DNA of 64,000 bases from Gongronella butleri (lineage: Eukaryota; Mucoromycota; Mucoromycetes; Mucorales; Cunninghamellaceae). Location of the stretch: positions 91,749-155,748 of the forward strand of contig JAIWZP010000061.1 of NCBI GenBank assembly GCA_025201375.1, written 5' to 3'. How positions within the stretch are numbered: the first letter of the stretch is position 1; the number at the start of each line of letters is the position of its first letter. Shown here in pieces: positions 33,094 through 44,756 of this stretch. The position numbers and the translations under genes are program-made. The notes beneath the pieces were generated by a model. That model ran no database searches and was not told the origin of the DNA. It saw only the letters and a program-made list of their open reading frames with translations.

Positions 33094-33879
33094 ATGCCTG
33101 ACCCTAGCCAGCCGAGCGCTCCGCCTGTGCCTAGCGTTGCTGCTCCTCCTATGCCTAACGGCACATTGCCTCTGCCAGCACCCACGAAGCAGCAAGTGCC
33201 GCTACATTTCACCAATGTGCCGCCTCCAGCCATGTTGGCGACGGATGCCGCCTGGGCGTCGACGGCGCCGCCCCATTCGACGCGCAGCGATTACAACATG
33301 CGCGCAGGTCTGCCTGTAAAGCCGCGCCTGGTGGCAATGGCGGGGATGGGCGCGTTTTGGGGCTTTGGCATTGGCGCGTTCATGGGCGGCAGGCATTCTG
33401 CGCTGCAATACCTGGCCGAGAACGCACACAGGCTGCCCACGACCGTCCAGGGGTGGTATTTCTACCACAAGACGAAGAATTACCGCGTCATGCTCGGTGG
33501 CATTCAGCGCGGCACACGCTATGCCGCAAAAACAGGCGGATTGTGTTTGTTATATGGCGCCATTGAGGCCGCGCTCGATGATGTACGCGGCGAGGCAGAC
33601 GTTGTCAATTCCATCACAGCAGGCATGACCACCGCCGCTCTCTTTTCAACCGCCAGTAAGCCCGAAAACAGAGAATCAATGGCCTCTTTTGACGTTTTAT
33701 TTTTTCTTCTTTTTTTTTTTTTAGCCCGGCTGTCCCGCAGCAGTGCGCGCTACTCGCTCATGTTTGGCGCGCTCTTTGGTCTCGCGACGGGCGGCCTTGC
33801 CGATTTGCACAATTACATTTCCAAGCAGCCACCACGCTACTTGCAATGGCTGTCGTCCTCCTCCACCTCCTCTGACTAG
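33094..33879 (+). CDS. Tim17/Tim22/Tim23 family membrane protein
   Basis: Predicted mitochondrial inner-membrane protein. Two exons are inferred, 33094-33655 and 33725-33879, giving 238 residues. The N-terminal 60 residues are Pro/Ala-rich. The core has a glycine-rich helix (MAGMGAFWGFGIGAFMGG), then GIQRGTRYAAKTGGLCLLYG and INSITAGMTTAALF-like helices (ADVVNSITAGMTTAALF), and after the intron ARYSLMFGALFGLATGGLAD. The pattern of four short Gly/Ala-rich helices is that of the family. I cannot say which member it is; the size and tail are unlike Tim17 or Tim22 proper and a TIMMDC1- or plant-type member is possible. Confidence 0.7.
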   Translation: MPDPSQPSAPPVPSVAAPPMPNGTLPLPAPTKQQVPLHFTNVPPPAMLATDAAWASTAPPHSTRSDYNMRAGLPVKPRLVAMAGMGAFWGFGIGAFMGGRHSALQYLAENAHRLPTTVQGWYFYHKTKNYRVMLGGIQRGTRYAAKTGGLCLLYGAIEAALDDVRGEADVVNSITAGMTTAALFSTASKPENRESMASFDVLFFLLFFFLARLSRSSARYSLMFGALFGLATGGLADLHNYISKQPPRYLQWLSSSSTSSD

Positions 33880-34057
33880 ACTTTTTTTGTAATTTGAAAT
33901 AAAAAAAATCCAATTGATACCGCTTTATTCAGAGGGGAATCGAGATGAAAGGCTTGTTGGGTTCGATATGTACATGCAGAAAAGATCTAAATCAAAAAGG
34001 GACGGGAAAAAAGAGGGAATGCGAGGAAAATGGGTGGAAAACATAAAAACGACGCGC

Positions 34058-34511
34058 TCAATTGCCAAAGAAACGCGCAAAGGGTCCTTTTTTGCTGTCC
34101 TTGTTGGCATTGAGACTGGACAAAAGCGAGGAGTAATAGTTGGGGTTTCCTGCTGGTGACAGGATCTTATCCGAAAGCGGGTACTTTGGAAAACAAAAAT
34201 CGGAAAATGCGCGTGTCAGCGGGCGTCATGCTCGTGGCTAATGGATATAAAAAAAACCATGATGCTCTTACCTTTTGCTTGAATTCATTGTCGAGGAGGC
34301 GCTCCAGAGCGTCAAGCTGGCGCTCGGCCTTTTGGATATCGATGGGCTCGCCGTCTTGCAAGGGCTTGCGGAATGTTTCTTCCACACGTGCAGCAAGCAC
34401 CTGCTTCATGTCGCGGTTGGGGCGCACCTTATCGGCGGGCCAATCGCGCACCAGGCGGATATACGCGCGATATAACGAGTGCACCTGCTGCTTCGTCGCT
34501 TGCTGGGACAT
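34058..34511 (-). CDS. UQCC2/Cbp6-like mitochondrial complex III assembly factor
   Basis: Small mitochondrial protein that in the family assists cytochrome b synthesis. Two exons are inferred, 34511-34272 and 34183-34058, total 121 residues, close to UQCC2. It starts MSQQATKQQVHSLYRAYIRL, then VRDWPADKVRPNRDMKQVL, RVEETFRKP and, across the intron, LLDNEFKQKYPLSDKILSP. The Y-R-L-WP-D-R-RD-RV-FR pattern matches the family. A further Met-containing open segment upstream (34600-34680, MSDNGIVAMVPDFIAQK) followed by GTATGC could be a 5' exon, but the family needs none. Confidence 0.7.
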
Positions 34512-34741
34512 GGTTTAAAAAAAAAAAAAAAAAAAGTGGGAAACAAGGCGAAAGAAACGACGCCCTGGCAAACTCGCTTTTTGCATACCTTGTTGAGTTC
34601 AATTCCCATCTCCGCCAGCGCAAGCCACTCTTTTGCGCGATAAAATCAGGCACCATGGCCACAATCCCGTTATCGCTCATTTTCATCCATTTTCCCACTC
34701 TTTTTTTGTTCCCCACTTTTTTTTAATTTAAAATCATCGTG

Positions 34742-35695
34742 ATGCAATGGCATATTCTCGGGACGGGGGCAATTGGGTGCCTTTTAGCGACGCATTTGCG
34801 GCAGGCGGGGCATGAGGCGCATTTGTTGCTTCGTTCTTCGCAGCACCTGCGTCGATTCGATAGCAGCATTCTTTACGACACGCACGGTACGTCGACGCGT
34901 GTGCAAGGAGTGACGGCGTCGGCATTGGATGTGCGCGACGACACGCCCATTGCGAATTTGATTGTCGCAACCAAGGCACATCACACGGCGGCAGCACTGC
35001 AGCAATTGGCACCGCGACTCTCGTGTGGATCGGCTATTTTCTTGCTTCAGAATGGGATGGGGGTATACGAAGAAGTGGCCGGGCTGTGGAGCGACGCGTC
35101 CAAGCAGCCAATGATGTGGACAGGTGTTGTGCGGCATGCCGTCGAGCGTGTTGCGCCATTCCACATTGTACACCACTCGGGCTGGGAGGACCCCATGGGC
35201 GGCATGATGCTTGGCCACCGCAACGATGAAAAGAGCGAGGCTGCAGACGCGTTGGCAGCGCTGCCGCGCATGAATGCGCATATTTTACCGTGGCATGAGC
35301 TGCATCGGCGCATGTTGAACAAATTGGTGGTCAATGCGTGCATCAATCCCGTGGCAACCATCTTGCAGTGCAAAAATGGGCGCCTCGCGTCCGCCCCAGG
35401 CATCACGCTGATGAATCAAATCTGTAACGAGGCTCACGCTGTCCTAGCCGACCAATTCTCAGATCAAACCCCAGAAACCCTTGCCAAGATGGTCATCGAC
35501 ACCGTCCACATCACCGCAACAAACACCTGCTCCATGAGACAGGACATGCTGGCCAACGTGCCCACAGAAATCGACTACATCAATGGCTATCTGTGCAATG
35601 AAGCCCAGAAAAAGGGCATTGATACACCCGTCAATCGCACCCTCGTCAATCTCATCCACGCTCAGGAAGCTATTTTCATGCAAAAGAAGCAGTGA
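34742..35695 (+). CDS. 2-dehydropantoate 2-reductase (ketopantoate reductase)
   Basis: Reduces ketopantoate to pantoate with NADPH in pantothenate and CoA biosynthesis. Single exon, 317 residues. The Rossmann motif at the start is MQWHILGTGAIGCLLATHLR. The second half has the C-terminal domain signature LNKLVVNACINPVATILQCK, with the Lys and Asn that act in catalysis in this family, and later SMRQDMLANVPTEIDYINGY, another family hallmark. The start ATG at 34742 begins the nucleotide-binding strand directly, so no targeting peptide is present. It is divergent from the UQCC2-like gene. Confidence 0.9.
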   Translation: MQWHILGTGAIGCLLATHLRQAGHEAHLLLRSSQHLRRFDSSILYDTHGTSTRVQGVTASALDVRDDTPIANLIVATKAHHTAAALQQLAPRLSCGSAIFLLQNGMGVYEEVAGLWSDASKQPMMWTGVVRHAVERVAPFHIVHHSGWEDPMGGMMLGHRNDEKSEAADALAALPRMNAHILPWHELHRRMLNKLVVNACINPVATILQCKNGRLASAPGITLMNQICNEAHAVLADQFSDQTPETLAKMVIDTVHITATNTCSMRQDMLANVPTEIDYINGYLCNEAQKKGIDTPVNRTLVNLIHAQEAIFMQKKQ

Positions 35696-35820
35696 AAATA
35701 AAAAAAATCAACTGGATACCCTATTTTTTTGCGTAAGGTGGCGGCGGACCCTGGATTTGCTCTTTTGTGCGTCTTTTTCCGCTTTTTTCTTTTTTTTTTT
35801 TTTCTTCTTCCTGTCCCTGT

Positions 35821-38302
35821 ATGCCCGACGCCTCTGACACGCTCGATCCGGCCAAGCCAGGCACCTCTAACGACGATCTGAGCGCCACGCTCTCGGCACT
35901 CAATTCGGCCGACGCCGTCCAGGCCGTCAAAGGCCGCATAATTGCCACGGCCAAGCTGTTCAAGGTCTTGCGAGCCGCCGAAACAGGTACAACCACACGG
36001 ATCGATCAGCTCTGGCTGGAGTCCCTTGAGAGAGAAAGCCAGCTTACCTGTTTTGTTTCAATAGAAAAAAACGAGCTCACCACCCAATTGGATGATGCAA
36101 AGTCACGCGCCACTTCACTAGATAGCGAAAAGGCCGCCATCGTCGCCCAAGTCGACGCCCTGCGTGCAGATAATGTTAGACTAGCCAGCCAGGTGTCCAG
36201 TCGTGATGTAACGCTTTCTGCCAATGGGCGCTGAAAAGAGCAATGGGCAAAAACTCATCTTTTTTTTTTTGTTTCTAGGCGCTTGTGCAGCAATTGAATG
36301 CGGAAATCGACGAGCTCAAGGCGGCACTGGCAAAGAAAAAGACGACACCTGCGCGCCGTACGAGCGACGCGGCAACCAAGCAGCAATTGCAGAAAAAGGA
36401 CGACGAGCTGCGGCAGCTGCGCGACGAATTGCTGGAGATCAAATCAAAGTACGAGGCCCTGGACTTGTGCGCCATGGATTCCCTCGTGCAGTCAGAAATG
36501 CTACAATCCGACCTCGATGAAGCCAAGGATCTCAACAATAGTCTGCGCGATCTCGTTACAGATTTGCGCGAGCAGCTGGCCAATGCTAAAGCCAATGCCA
36601 ATGCCGTCGATGCGGCTGCTGCCACCAGCACACAGGTCGTGCGGTAAGGCGCGTCAAGACACTCGCTGAACACGTTGATCTCATCTCTTTCCTTGATTTT
36701 CTAGCCGAACCAGCAGCACTAGCAGCGTCAGCACCAATGTCAGCCCACGCCACTCGTCGTCCTCGCCAGATTATGACCATCTGGTCATGACGCTTAAAAA
36801 ATATGTGGCCGACATGGAGCAATTGAAAAAGGAAAAGGTAAAAAACGCGTAAAAAAAGAAAATTGAGGCGAGGACGCGTCGTTCATCCTCCCCCTTTTTT
36901 TTTATTTCTTTAGCGCGTCTTGCAAGACAGGCTGACGGAGCAATTGGTGATGAATGATGATTTGAGGGAGCAGCAGAACCTGGCCATCTTGGTAACATGA
37001 CATTTTCTTTTATGCACTGGACCAAGCGACTCAATTCTTTTTTTTTTTTTGCAGGAACGACACGGGTTGGGCAGCAATCAGCCTCGGATACAGGCCATTA
37101 CGCACGAGCCACGCGATATTTTCGTTGAAGAAGCTGAAGACGATCCACCCACCCCGTCTGTTGGTCCATTACAAGTCCAGCGTCGTCGTTCATGCAAAAG
37201 TATCGACCGCACCACCACCATCCTCTCTGCACCCACATCACCGGCGTCCATTGCATCACCACCGACGACGTCGGCACCTATTTACGGCGTCAATGGCCTC
37301 ATTGTCCCTTCTTCCAAGTTGGCCACACGCTCATCGTCCGCGTCAGCAGGTCCTGCCGCGCCAAACACGCCCAATGCTACCGGCCCAACCACCAGCAGCC
37401 TGTCGACCTCTGTCAATGCTACATCCACAACGACCCAGGCACCTGCGCCTGTATCCGCGCCCGCGCCCGCGCCCGCGCCTACACGCAAGACATTGCCCAA
37501 AATGAGCAAGCTCGAGAAATTGATGGGTGTTCGGCGTCCCGCGAGCCTCGGTGTTGCCCCGGGCACTGCCTCCGCCACGCGTCGCGTCAAAAATACCGAC
37601 CAGACAACCTCAATGGCTCCAGAGCAGGCACCTGCCAAGCGCCGCATGCAAGATCCCGCCTCCCCGGCCCCCCAAACGCCCACAAAACGCTCGCGCCGTA
37701 GCACCTTGCTCCGCGCGCTCGATGACACACCCTCACCATCACCATCGCCGTCGCCATCGCCATCACCCGCACAGCCATCCACATCTATCGCATCCACCGA
37801 GGAAACGCTCGTCGGGCGCGTCGAATGTAAGTTTGTTTTCACCTCAATTACATGCCATTGGATGTATGGCGGCTCATTTTTCTTTTTTTTTTCTTTTTTT
37901 TAATAGTCATCAAGACACGCATTGACGAGGTCCCCAGGCTGTCACTGGACGAGTTAATGGACAAGATGGATGACATGGCGCTCTACATGGATGCGCAAAT
38001 GGACATGTTGCTCGCTTCACTGTCCTCCTTTTACCAAGGCCTCAAGAGCTCGGTCAATCCGCTTCAAGTCCGCGGCCAGGCCGCATCCGCCAAGCCGCTC
38101 GGCAATATTGACTATGGCCCACACGAGGAAATCAGGGTAACGTGCCCCAAGGAATTGGATGCACGCGAGGCAAAGATGGCCTGGTACCTTTGGGCGAACC
38201 TTTGCTACCACACGCACGTGACGGACGCCTACGACAAGCTCATGGTCTGGCTCGCCATCCAAATTGTCCATCATTTGGGCCAGAGCAGGCAACCTCTCGC
38301 AT

Positions 38303-38339
<37 letters not shown>

Positions 38340-39451
38340 AAAGACGAGCTTATTCTCATCCATTTTTTTTCTTCTTGGCTAGCCGCTATACGCGCCTGTT
38401 TGCCGTGCTTGCCCTTAATGCCCAGGATTCAGAGCGTGCCCGTGTCTTGGTGATCGACTTGTGTCGCCGATTCCGCACCGTGTCTCTTTTATACCCTATA
38501 TTGAATATGATGCTCGTCGATTCAACACCTTTTTGGCTTGGAGTCAAACTTGAGTTTCCTCTGCTCGATGGTGCCGTGTTGACAGAAACTGTTGCCTGCA
38601 TTTGTACTGAAATTGCTGGTCAGCGCTTTATATACGAACCTGTAAGCAACGAAACAAAAAAAAAAAAAAAAAAAACTCAGCCGGGGAGCCGCAGCGCGAA
38701 AAGAGGTTCATTTATTTTTATTTTTTTATTTTTTTTTCCTACAATACTCAGCTCAAGTTCATGTTTGAAGCGCTGCGCGACACGGTGCACTGGAGGCATT
38801 GGGAATTTTTACGGGAGAAGCCTGATTTGCATATCAAAAGATGTGACCTCACAGACATTATTCATGCCTTGGAAAGCGACATTACGAATGCCGACACGCA
38901 ACAATGCGACGTTTTTCAGATTCATCAGGCACTGGAGCTCGCCTATTTCCACAAGCGCAATTGGCACGCCATGTTCCACGACTTTATATTCAAAATTCTC
39001 TGGACGTGCATGGACAATGATCGCTTGACAAATCAATCTCTTGCTTTGATGGGTAAATTGACACAATGACGACAAAAAAAAAAAGCGATTCCTTATCATC
39101 TTTCCCATTGTAGGTCGCCTTGGCCGCCTTTGTTTGGATGACGTCGAGTGGGCCAATTCCAAGGAAATCAAGGCACTGCGCAAGCAATTCAGCGACGTGC
39201 TCGCTGTCGGCAATGCCTGTGTGCCAGGTAAAAGCCAATTTTCAAAATACCACGAACAAAAGCTGATGATTTTTTTTCTCTTGGTAGATGAATTCCCTCT
39301 GCAAATCACCGCTGCCAAGTGCATTGTCCAAGTGGCGCTCAATGACGAGCATGTCAAGCCTGCGGTGCTCTGGTACAAGCAGCTGATCGACCCCTTGAAG
39401 AAACAGGTGCCATCCTTCTTTGCCACCCTCTTAAACAAGTGTTTGCAATAA
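35821..39451 (+). CDS. Large coiled-coil protein of unknown function
   Basis: Many-exon gene following a pyrimidine tract. The N-terminal third is a coiled coil: AKLFKVLRAAETEKNELTTQ-type heptads, then QLNAEIDELKAALAKKK, and KKDDELRQLRDELLEIKSKY. A long low-complexity middle follows (Ser/Thr/Pro/Ala, including AP and SP dipeptide runs). A conserved-looking all-helical C-terminal part starts IKTRIDEVPRLSLDELMDKM and includes AKMAWYLWANLCYHTHV and LFAVLALNAQDSERARVLV. It ends VPSFFATLLNKCLQ before TAA. I do not recognise the family; the C-terminal part should be the best probe. One intron has an A-run of 31 right after GT. Confidence 0.75.
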
Positions 39452-39957
39452 AAGTGTTCGTATTTATAGCATCTGCATACTGTATTTCAAAAAAAAAAAG
39501 TGAGAAAATTTAAAATTAAGAGGGGGAAAAAAAAGAGAAAGCAAGAGAAAGAATAAAGAGTGAGTGAGAGAGGAAAAGCAAGGAAAGCAATAACGCACAC
39601 CAATTGTACGAGAGATTCAATGGATTTATTTTGTTTAAATCACGTAAAACAGGGACAGGAATGAATCGCTCAAAGTCAAGTAGACATCTCTTGGTAGCAA
39701 TCCGCTTGACCACCTCGAATTTGTCTGCGTGGACGGGCTGGGACATCAATTGGCGGCTTTTTTTTTTTTGGCCTGTTGCAATGTTGGCGTGTAGACATGC
39801 AATTTCAGCGTAAAAACAAATCATCAGTGTATTGAAACGAAAAAGTTTCATGGCCCATTATACCTCCAGCATCTTCACTCAATAACTTGCCGTCGGCCAC
39901 GTCTTTGGCGAGGCCTTCGCCAATACTGCTTTAAATGTCGATGTATCTAATGCTTAT
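39452..39957. other. 3' region with a possible short minus-strand frame
   Basis: The coiled-coil gene's TAA overlaps an AATAAAAG signal (39447-39454). On the minus strand a frame of 39516-39851 reads MSQPVHADKFEVVKRIATKR and LLDFERFIPVPVLRDLNKI before a stop, which looks plausible as protein, but I see no start or splice context to call a gene. Confidence 0.3.
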
Positions 39958-40314
39958 GGTCCCTGGTCTCGCGCACTCGTTGATTCGCCTGCTTCCACTC
40001 ATCGTACGTGCGGTAAAACGAATCGGGAAGCTGAAAATATAAAAGTTTAGCCTTGCAAACACACAATTCGATAAAAATAATATACCTCGTTCAAGAGTGT
40101 GTAATTTTCCAGCTTTGTTTTGTACGAGTCGTTCCTGAATTGAATCGACAGAAATGCCTACCCTTTTTGACGCAAAAAGATGAAGACAAAGTGCTGTGGC
40201 CGACTCGCTCTGGAGCACCAACTCCATGCGTTCCATTGTAAACGCAGAACGGTTTTTTGTTCCCCTCGACGGAGGGCTTCTCTTTTCCTGTAAAAAAAGA
40301 CGAAGCGGGCGCAA
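39958..40314 (-). CDS. Possible small spliced gene, unidentified
   Basis: Low-confidence model. The last exon, after TTTATATTTTCAG (about 40031), reads LPDSFYRTYDEWKQANQRVR then ETRDHKH and stops near 39958. The exon before it can read NDSYKTKLENYTLLNE between CAG and GAG|GTATAT. Further 5' the frame is unclear: MERMELVLQSESATALCLHL is open, but the phases do not fit well. The exon composition and introns look real, but I recognise no family. Confidence 0.3.
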
Positions 40315-40466
40315 TGCCGACCGCCTCCACGTGGTCGTGCCCGGGCAACGTCGAAAGATGGCTAAAGGGTTGGCTTTTTTTTAATTTTCAATGAAAACAT
40401 GCTTTTTTTAAATAAAAACTCGTTTTGATAGTCTTTAAAGTGACTTTTTTGGGCAATGCAGTGGTA

Positions 40467-41133
40467 CTGGATTTTTCCAACAAGTTGGCACGAAGCACAA
40501 TTTTTTCTGCCCGCAAATTAATTTTTTCTGCCCGCAAAGCAGATTGGGTACGCGCAGAGTGGAATTGAGGTGCACGCGGATTATTTATGTGGGACGCGCA
40601 GATTATTTGTGGGGGGCACGCAGATTGAGGTGTGGTGCGCGCAGACTACTTTGGATAATCACATCTGGAAATGTACTCAAGCGTGCTACATTTAAGCGCC
40701 TTGCGTCGTGCGATTTACGCAGTGCGACAAAACATTGCCATTCGCAGTGTCTGTGACGAAATTGTCCGTCTTTTCTTGTTGCTCAAGTAATGTTGCAAGG
40801 ATAAGGTTTCTAAAAACGAACAAAAACGAACAAAAATGAACATACACAATCTGGAATGAGCTCAATGCCACAAGCATTTGAATAAGGTTTCTAAAAACGA
40901 ACAAAAACGAACAAAAATGAACATGCACAGACTGGAAATAGACCAGCCAATTGAGATGTGATTATCCAAAAGTAATCCGCACGCACCACACCTCAAGCTG
41001 CGTGCCCCCCACAAATAATCTGCGCGTTCCACATAAATAATCCGCGTGCACCTCAATTCCACTCTGCGCGTACGCAATCTGCTTTGCGGGCAGAAAAAAT
41101 TGTGCTTCGTGCCAACTTGTTGGAAAAATCCAG
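40467..41133. mobile_element. 667-bp TA-flanked foldback element (non-autonomous)
   Basis: The ends begin CTGGATTTTTCCAACAAGTTGG and pair as inverted repeats of about 200 bp (left 40467-40675, right 40945-41133). TA flanks both ends (40465-40466, 41134-41135). The arms contain spaced ACGCGCAGATTATTTG and GCCCGCAAA-type words. The centre has a direct duplication of about 80 bp (AAGGTTTCTAAAAACGAACA, CACAATCTGGAATGAGC against CACAGACTGGAAATAGA). No coding frame was found. The arm design resembles that of the 5.2-kb transposon, but the end sequence differs. Confidence 0.8.
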
Positions 41134-41135
41134 TA

Positions 41136-41777
41136 AGGTGCATCGGGGAAGATGTGGATAGGTCCATAGGTCTGCTTTTGTATGATATTTGTATCATAAA
41201 ATGTAAAATTTGTAAATCACACAGCGCTCGCTCGTTACTAAGCAGAAGAATCCTATCTACTTTTAGCATTTTCTGTGGTTATTTTACGCAACGGCCAACA
41301 CGCAAGACGCCAGGCTTGGTGTCATTTTGAAGACTTGATTTTTCAATTTTGATTTTGGCGCTCGGCAATGTCCATTTTCTTAATTTGCGTGTGGCGTGCC
41401 CCCAATCACTATTGGGAGCCACAAATCCGCATTGTTGCAGGTGATACTGTATAATTGTGTCATTGCAGCATAGAGAATCGTGGCAACCCTCGTGCAGAGC
41501 AAAAAAAAGCGCGTCCATGTAAAAAAAAAAAAAAAAAAAAAAAAGACGCGTGGTGGCGACAATCGAGCCCGACAAATTCAACAAAACTCAAAACTTTTCG
41601 CCGCCATCGCATCCGTTGAAGCCAAATGTGGACCATCTTAGGTTCCCTTTTCTCTTCTCGTATAAATATAGGCTATTTGAAATAGATACAAAGGTGGTGC
41701 TATAAAATAATTTCTTATTTTTGTAGTTTTTGCTCCAGATTGGCATGTTTATTGGCGCTGCGTATCCATCTTGTGAA
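41136..41777. other. Intergenic region right of the foldback element
   Basis: There is no convincing gene. It contains a 24-A run (41521-41544). Near the right end, TTTTATT-type signals on the minus strand could terminate the first aldo-keto reductase gene. Confidence 0.4.
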
Positions 41778-42015
41778 CTATCCATCTAGTGGCTCGTCAA
41801 AAATGTTATTGGAAGGGCCGAATTTCTTGAGTGGCGAGCAAAGGCGGCGTGGATTCTCTGCACCAATGGCCGTGATGGCGTCAATATCTTCTTTTGTGAG
41901 TGTGGCGGTCTTGATATTCTCTTGGATGCGCGAGGGCGTCACTGACTTGGGAATGACTAAAAAAAAAAACAAGGTAAGCACCAATGCCTCCTTCGACGCG
42001 CTTTTAAACCCAAGT

Positions 42016-42065
<50 letters not shown>

Positions 42066-43155
42066 CGCGCTTTACCTGCATAACCTCGCGACACGCCCCA
42101 GCTTAAAATGAGCTGAGCAGGCGTCAGACTGTACTTTTCGGCAATGGCCGCAGTCTAACATGAAAAAAGAACTCGCATAAACGCAACATTTTTAAAATTA
42201 GGCGCGCCATGCTGCTCTTACACGAGGGTCCTCCAAAACCGAAAATTTGCCGTATACCGCGGGATTGCCAAGAGGGCAATAGGCCACCACGACGATGCCC
42301 TTCTTCTGGCAATACCTTGATTGGGTAAAAAAAAAAAATAAAAAAGTCATGTAAATCCATCGTTTTTTGCGCATTTTGGGTGTTGTTTTACTCGACGAGT
42401 TCGATGTTTGGGTGTGAGGGATGGACCTCGATCTCGTTGATGGCGGGAGGGATAGAGCAATTGGCGAGCAGGCGCTCGAGCATGGGGATGGTGAAATTAG
42501 ACACGCCAATGGTCTTTACGCGGCCATCTTTTTTGACGAGCTCCTCCATGGCGCGCCACGTGTCGACAAAATCGACATCTACCCATGGAATGTCGCCATC
42601 TTCGTTGTGCACCACGAGCTGGTCAAATGCGAAGCCGCGAAATTGCCACGCAAATGGCCAGTGCATGAGAAAGATGTTGAGATGGTCGAATCCCAGGTTT
42701 CGCAGCGTGTGCTCAAATGCCAATGGCACGTGATCAGGGTGATGATGGCTTTGCGTGAGCTTGGACACCACAATGGCTCTGTCCTGTGCCGATGACGCGT
42801 GCTTGCGCACTGCTTTGCCCACCGCGACCTCGGTTTCATCTGTAATCTCGCAAAAAAAAAAAAAAAAAAAAAAAGTCGAAAATCAATGAGCATGCCTCGT
42901 GTCCAACGCCTTTTTTTCAGTCTCAAAAGATGACTCACACACGTAGGCGGTATCGATGTGACGATACCCAGCATTCAGAGCCTCTGTCACGGCCTTGGCC
43001 ACTTCTTCTTCGCTAGAATTGCCTTTCCATGTCCCAAGGCCAATGGCAGGGAACGATTGGCCATTATTCAACTGTGAAAAGTAGAAAAGCCCATCAGCGC
43101 GCATTCACCACCGCTCTGTCACTCGTGCCTTTAAGGTCGGGACTTGGGCTGCCAT
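41778..43155 (-). CDS. Aldo-keto reductase, paralogue 1
   Basis: NAD(P)H-dependent reductase of the AKR superfamily, cytosolic, substrate unknown. The first exon codes only MAAQVPTLK (43155-43129) and its donor is GC (AAAG|GCACGA); the acceptor TTTCACAG leads to [17 protein letters not shown]. The family tetrad is present: Asp in YRHIDTAYV, Tyr after the next junction (AYVYETE), Lys in VVSKL and His in FLMHWPF. The NADP-side motifs are [30 protein letters not shown] and [15 protein letters not shown]. It ends [20 protein letters not shown]. It is closely related to the genes at 43343 and 46319. Confidence 0.9.
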
Positions 43156-43342
43156 GAAAAAATAAGCAAAAATCGAATGAAATGAGAAAAAAAGGGGGAA
43201 TCAGCGAGGCTGCAGCATTAAATCTCCTGTATTTGATTGTCCGAATAGGCTGAGCGGCCCCTGAGTCACATAGACATTTCACGAGTGTGAGGGTCGAAGC
43301 ATGTTTTTATTGTAGAACCTTGATTTCTTTGTACAGAGCGCC

Positions 43343-44756
43343 TCATGCTAGTTCTCCAAATATATCGTTCGACGGTCCAAACATCGCAACAGGCGAGCTA
43401 GAAGCAAGAAAAGAAAAGAAAAAAAAGGGTCAAGATGCGATTCACGCTTCATTTTAAGAATTTACCAGACGCGACGCGGGTTTTCGGCGCCAATGGCGGT
43501 GATCTTGTCCACGTCCTCCTTTTCAAGCTTGACGGTCTTGATGTTCTGCACAATGCGCGACGGCGTGACGGATTTGGGGATTACTACAAGGCAAAAAAAA
43601 AAAAAAAAAAAAAGGAAAATATGAGTTTCAGGGGGAATAAAGCGCGTCTATTGCCAATTGCAGGTCTTACCAGCGTAGCCACGCGCCACGCCCCAATTGA
43701 GGAGGAGCTGGCCAGGCGTCAGGTCGTACTTTTTGGCGATCTCGGCCGTCTAATTCCAAAAAATTCACACGATGAGCTCGCAAAAACGAGAGAATCTTTT
43801 CAAAAGGGACGCGTCATTTCCTTACACGGGGATCATCCAAGACGGACATCTTGCCGTAGACGTCAGGATTTGCCAGGGGGCAGTAGGCACATACGGCAAT
43901 GCCCTTTTTCTGGCAGAATCTGGGAAAAAAACAAGGTCAACTCGCGGTATTTCTTACTTTTTGCTTTTTTTGCGTGCTTACTCGACGAGCTCCGTGTTGG
44001 GAAGGCTTGGATGGACCTCGATCTCGTTGATGGCGGGAGGGATGGTGCAATTTTCGAGGAGGCGTTCGAGCATGGGGATGGTGAAATTGGACACACCGAT
44101 GGTCTTGACGCGTCCGCCCTCGAGGAGCTTTTCCATGGCGCGCCACGTGTCCAGGTAATCAATGTCGATGCAGGGCACGTCGTCGTCCTCGTGCACGGTG
44201 AGCTGGTCAAACTCAAAGCCGCGGAACTTCCAAGCCTGTGGCCAATGAATCAAAAAGCCATCGACATAATCGAGTCCTAGGTTCTTGAGCGAGTGTTCCA
44301 GCGCCTGCGGCACGTGTTCCGGCGCATGGTGCGATTGCCACAGTTTGGTGACCACCGTCACGTCCTCGCGCTTCACTGTAGGATGCTCACGCACAGCCTT
44401 GCCCACAGCAACCTCGGTGCGATCTGAAACAATTATAAAAAAAAGGGGGTGGATGAGCTTCAATGCCTCATGACACAATCCAGTGCGCCTCCACATACAC
44501 ACATAGGCCGTGTCAATGTGACGATAGCCGGCATCCAGAGCCAAAGTTACTGATTTGGCAAGTTCCTCGTCGGATGAATTGCCTTTCCACGTCCCTAAGC
44601 CAATTGCCGGGAAATCCAATGAATTGTTGAGCTACGATAGGCGCGCGGGCAAGGCCGAGACAGCGGACGTGTTTGTTAAAATCCAAAAACGCGTTTTTTT
44701 TCGCAATTCTATCCATTTTTTTTGCATACCTTAATGATAGGAACCTCGGACGCCAT
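43343..44756 (-). CDS. Aldo-keto reductase, paralogue 2
   Basis: Same family and exon layout as its neighbour: MASEVPIIK, a first intron with a normal GTATGC donor, then [18 protein letters not shown]. Tetrad: Asp and Tyr in HIDTAYVYRTE, Lys in VVTKL, His in FLIHWPQ. Later motifs are [18 protein letters not shown] and [17 protein letters not shown]. The last intron (donor TG|GTAAATT, acceptor TTCTAG) restores RRVCSPVAMFGPSNDIFGEL, aligned to the end of paralogue 1; without it the frame would stop at RRVW. Adjacent and same strand, so a tandem duplicate. Confidence 0.9.
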
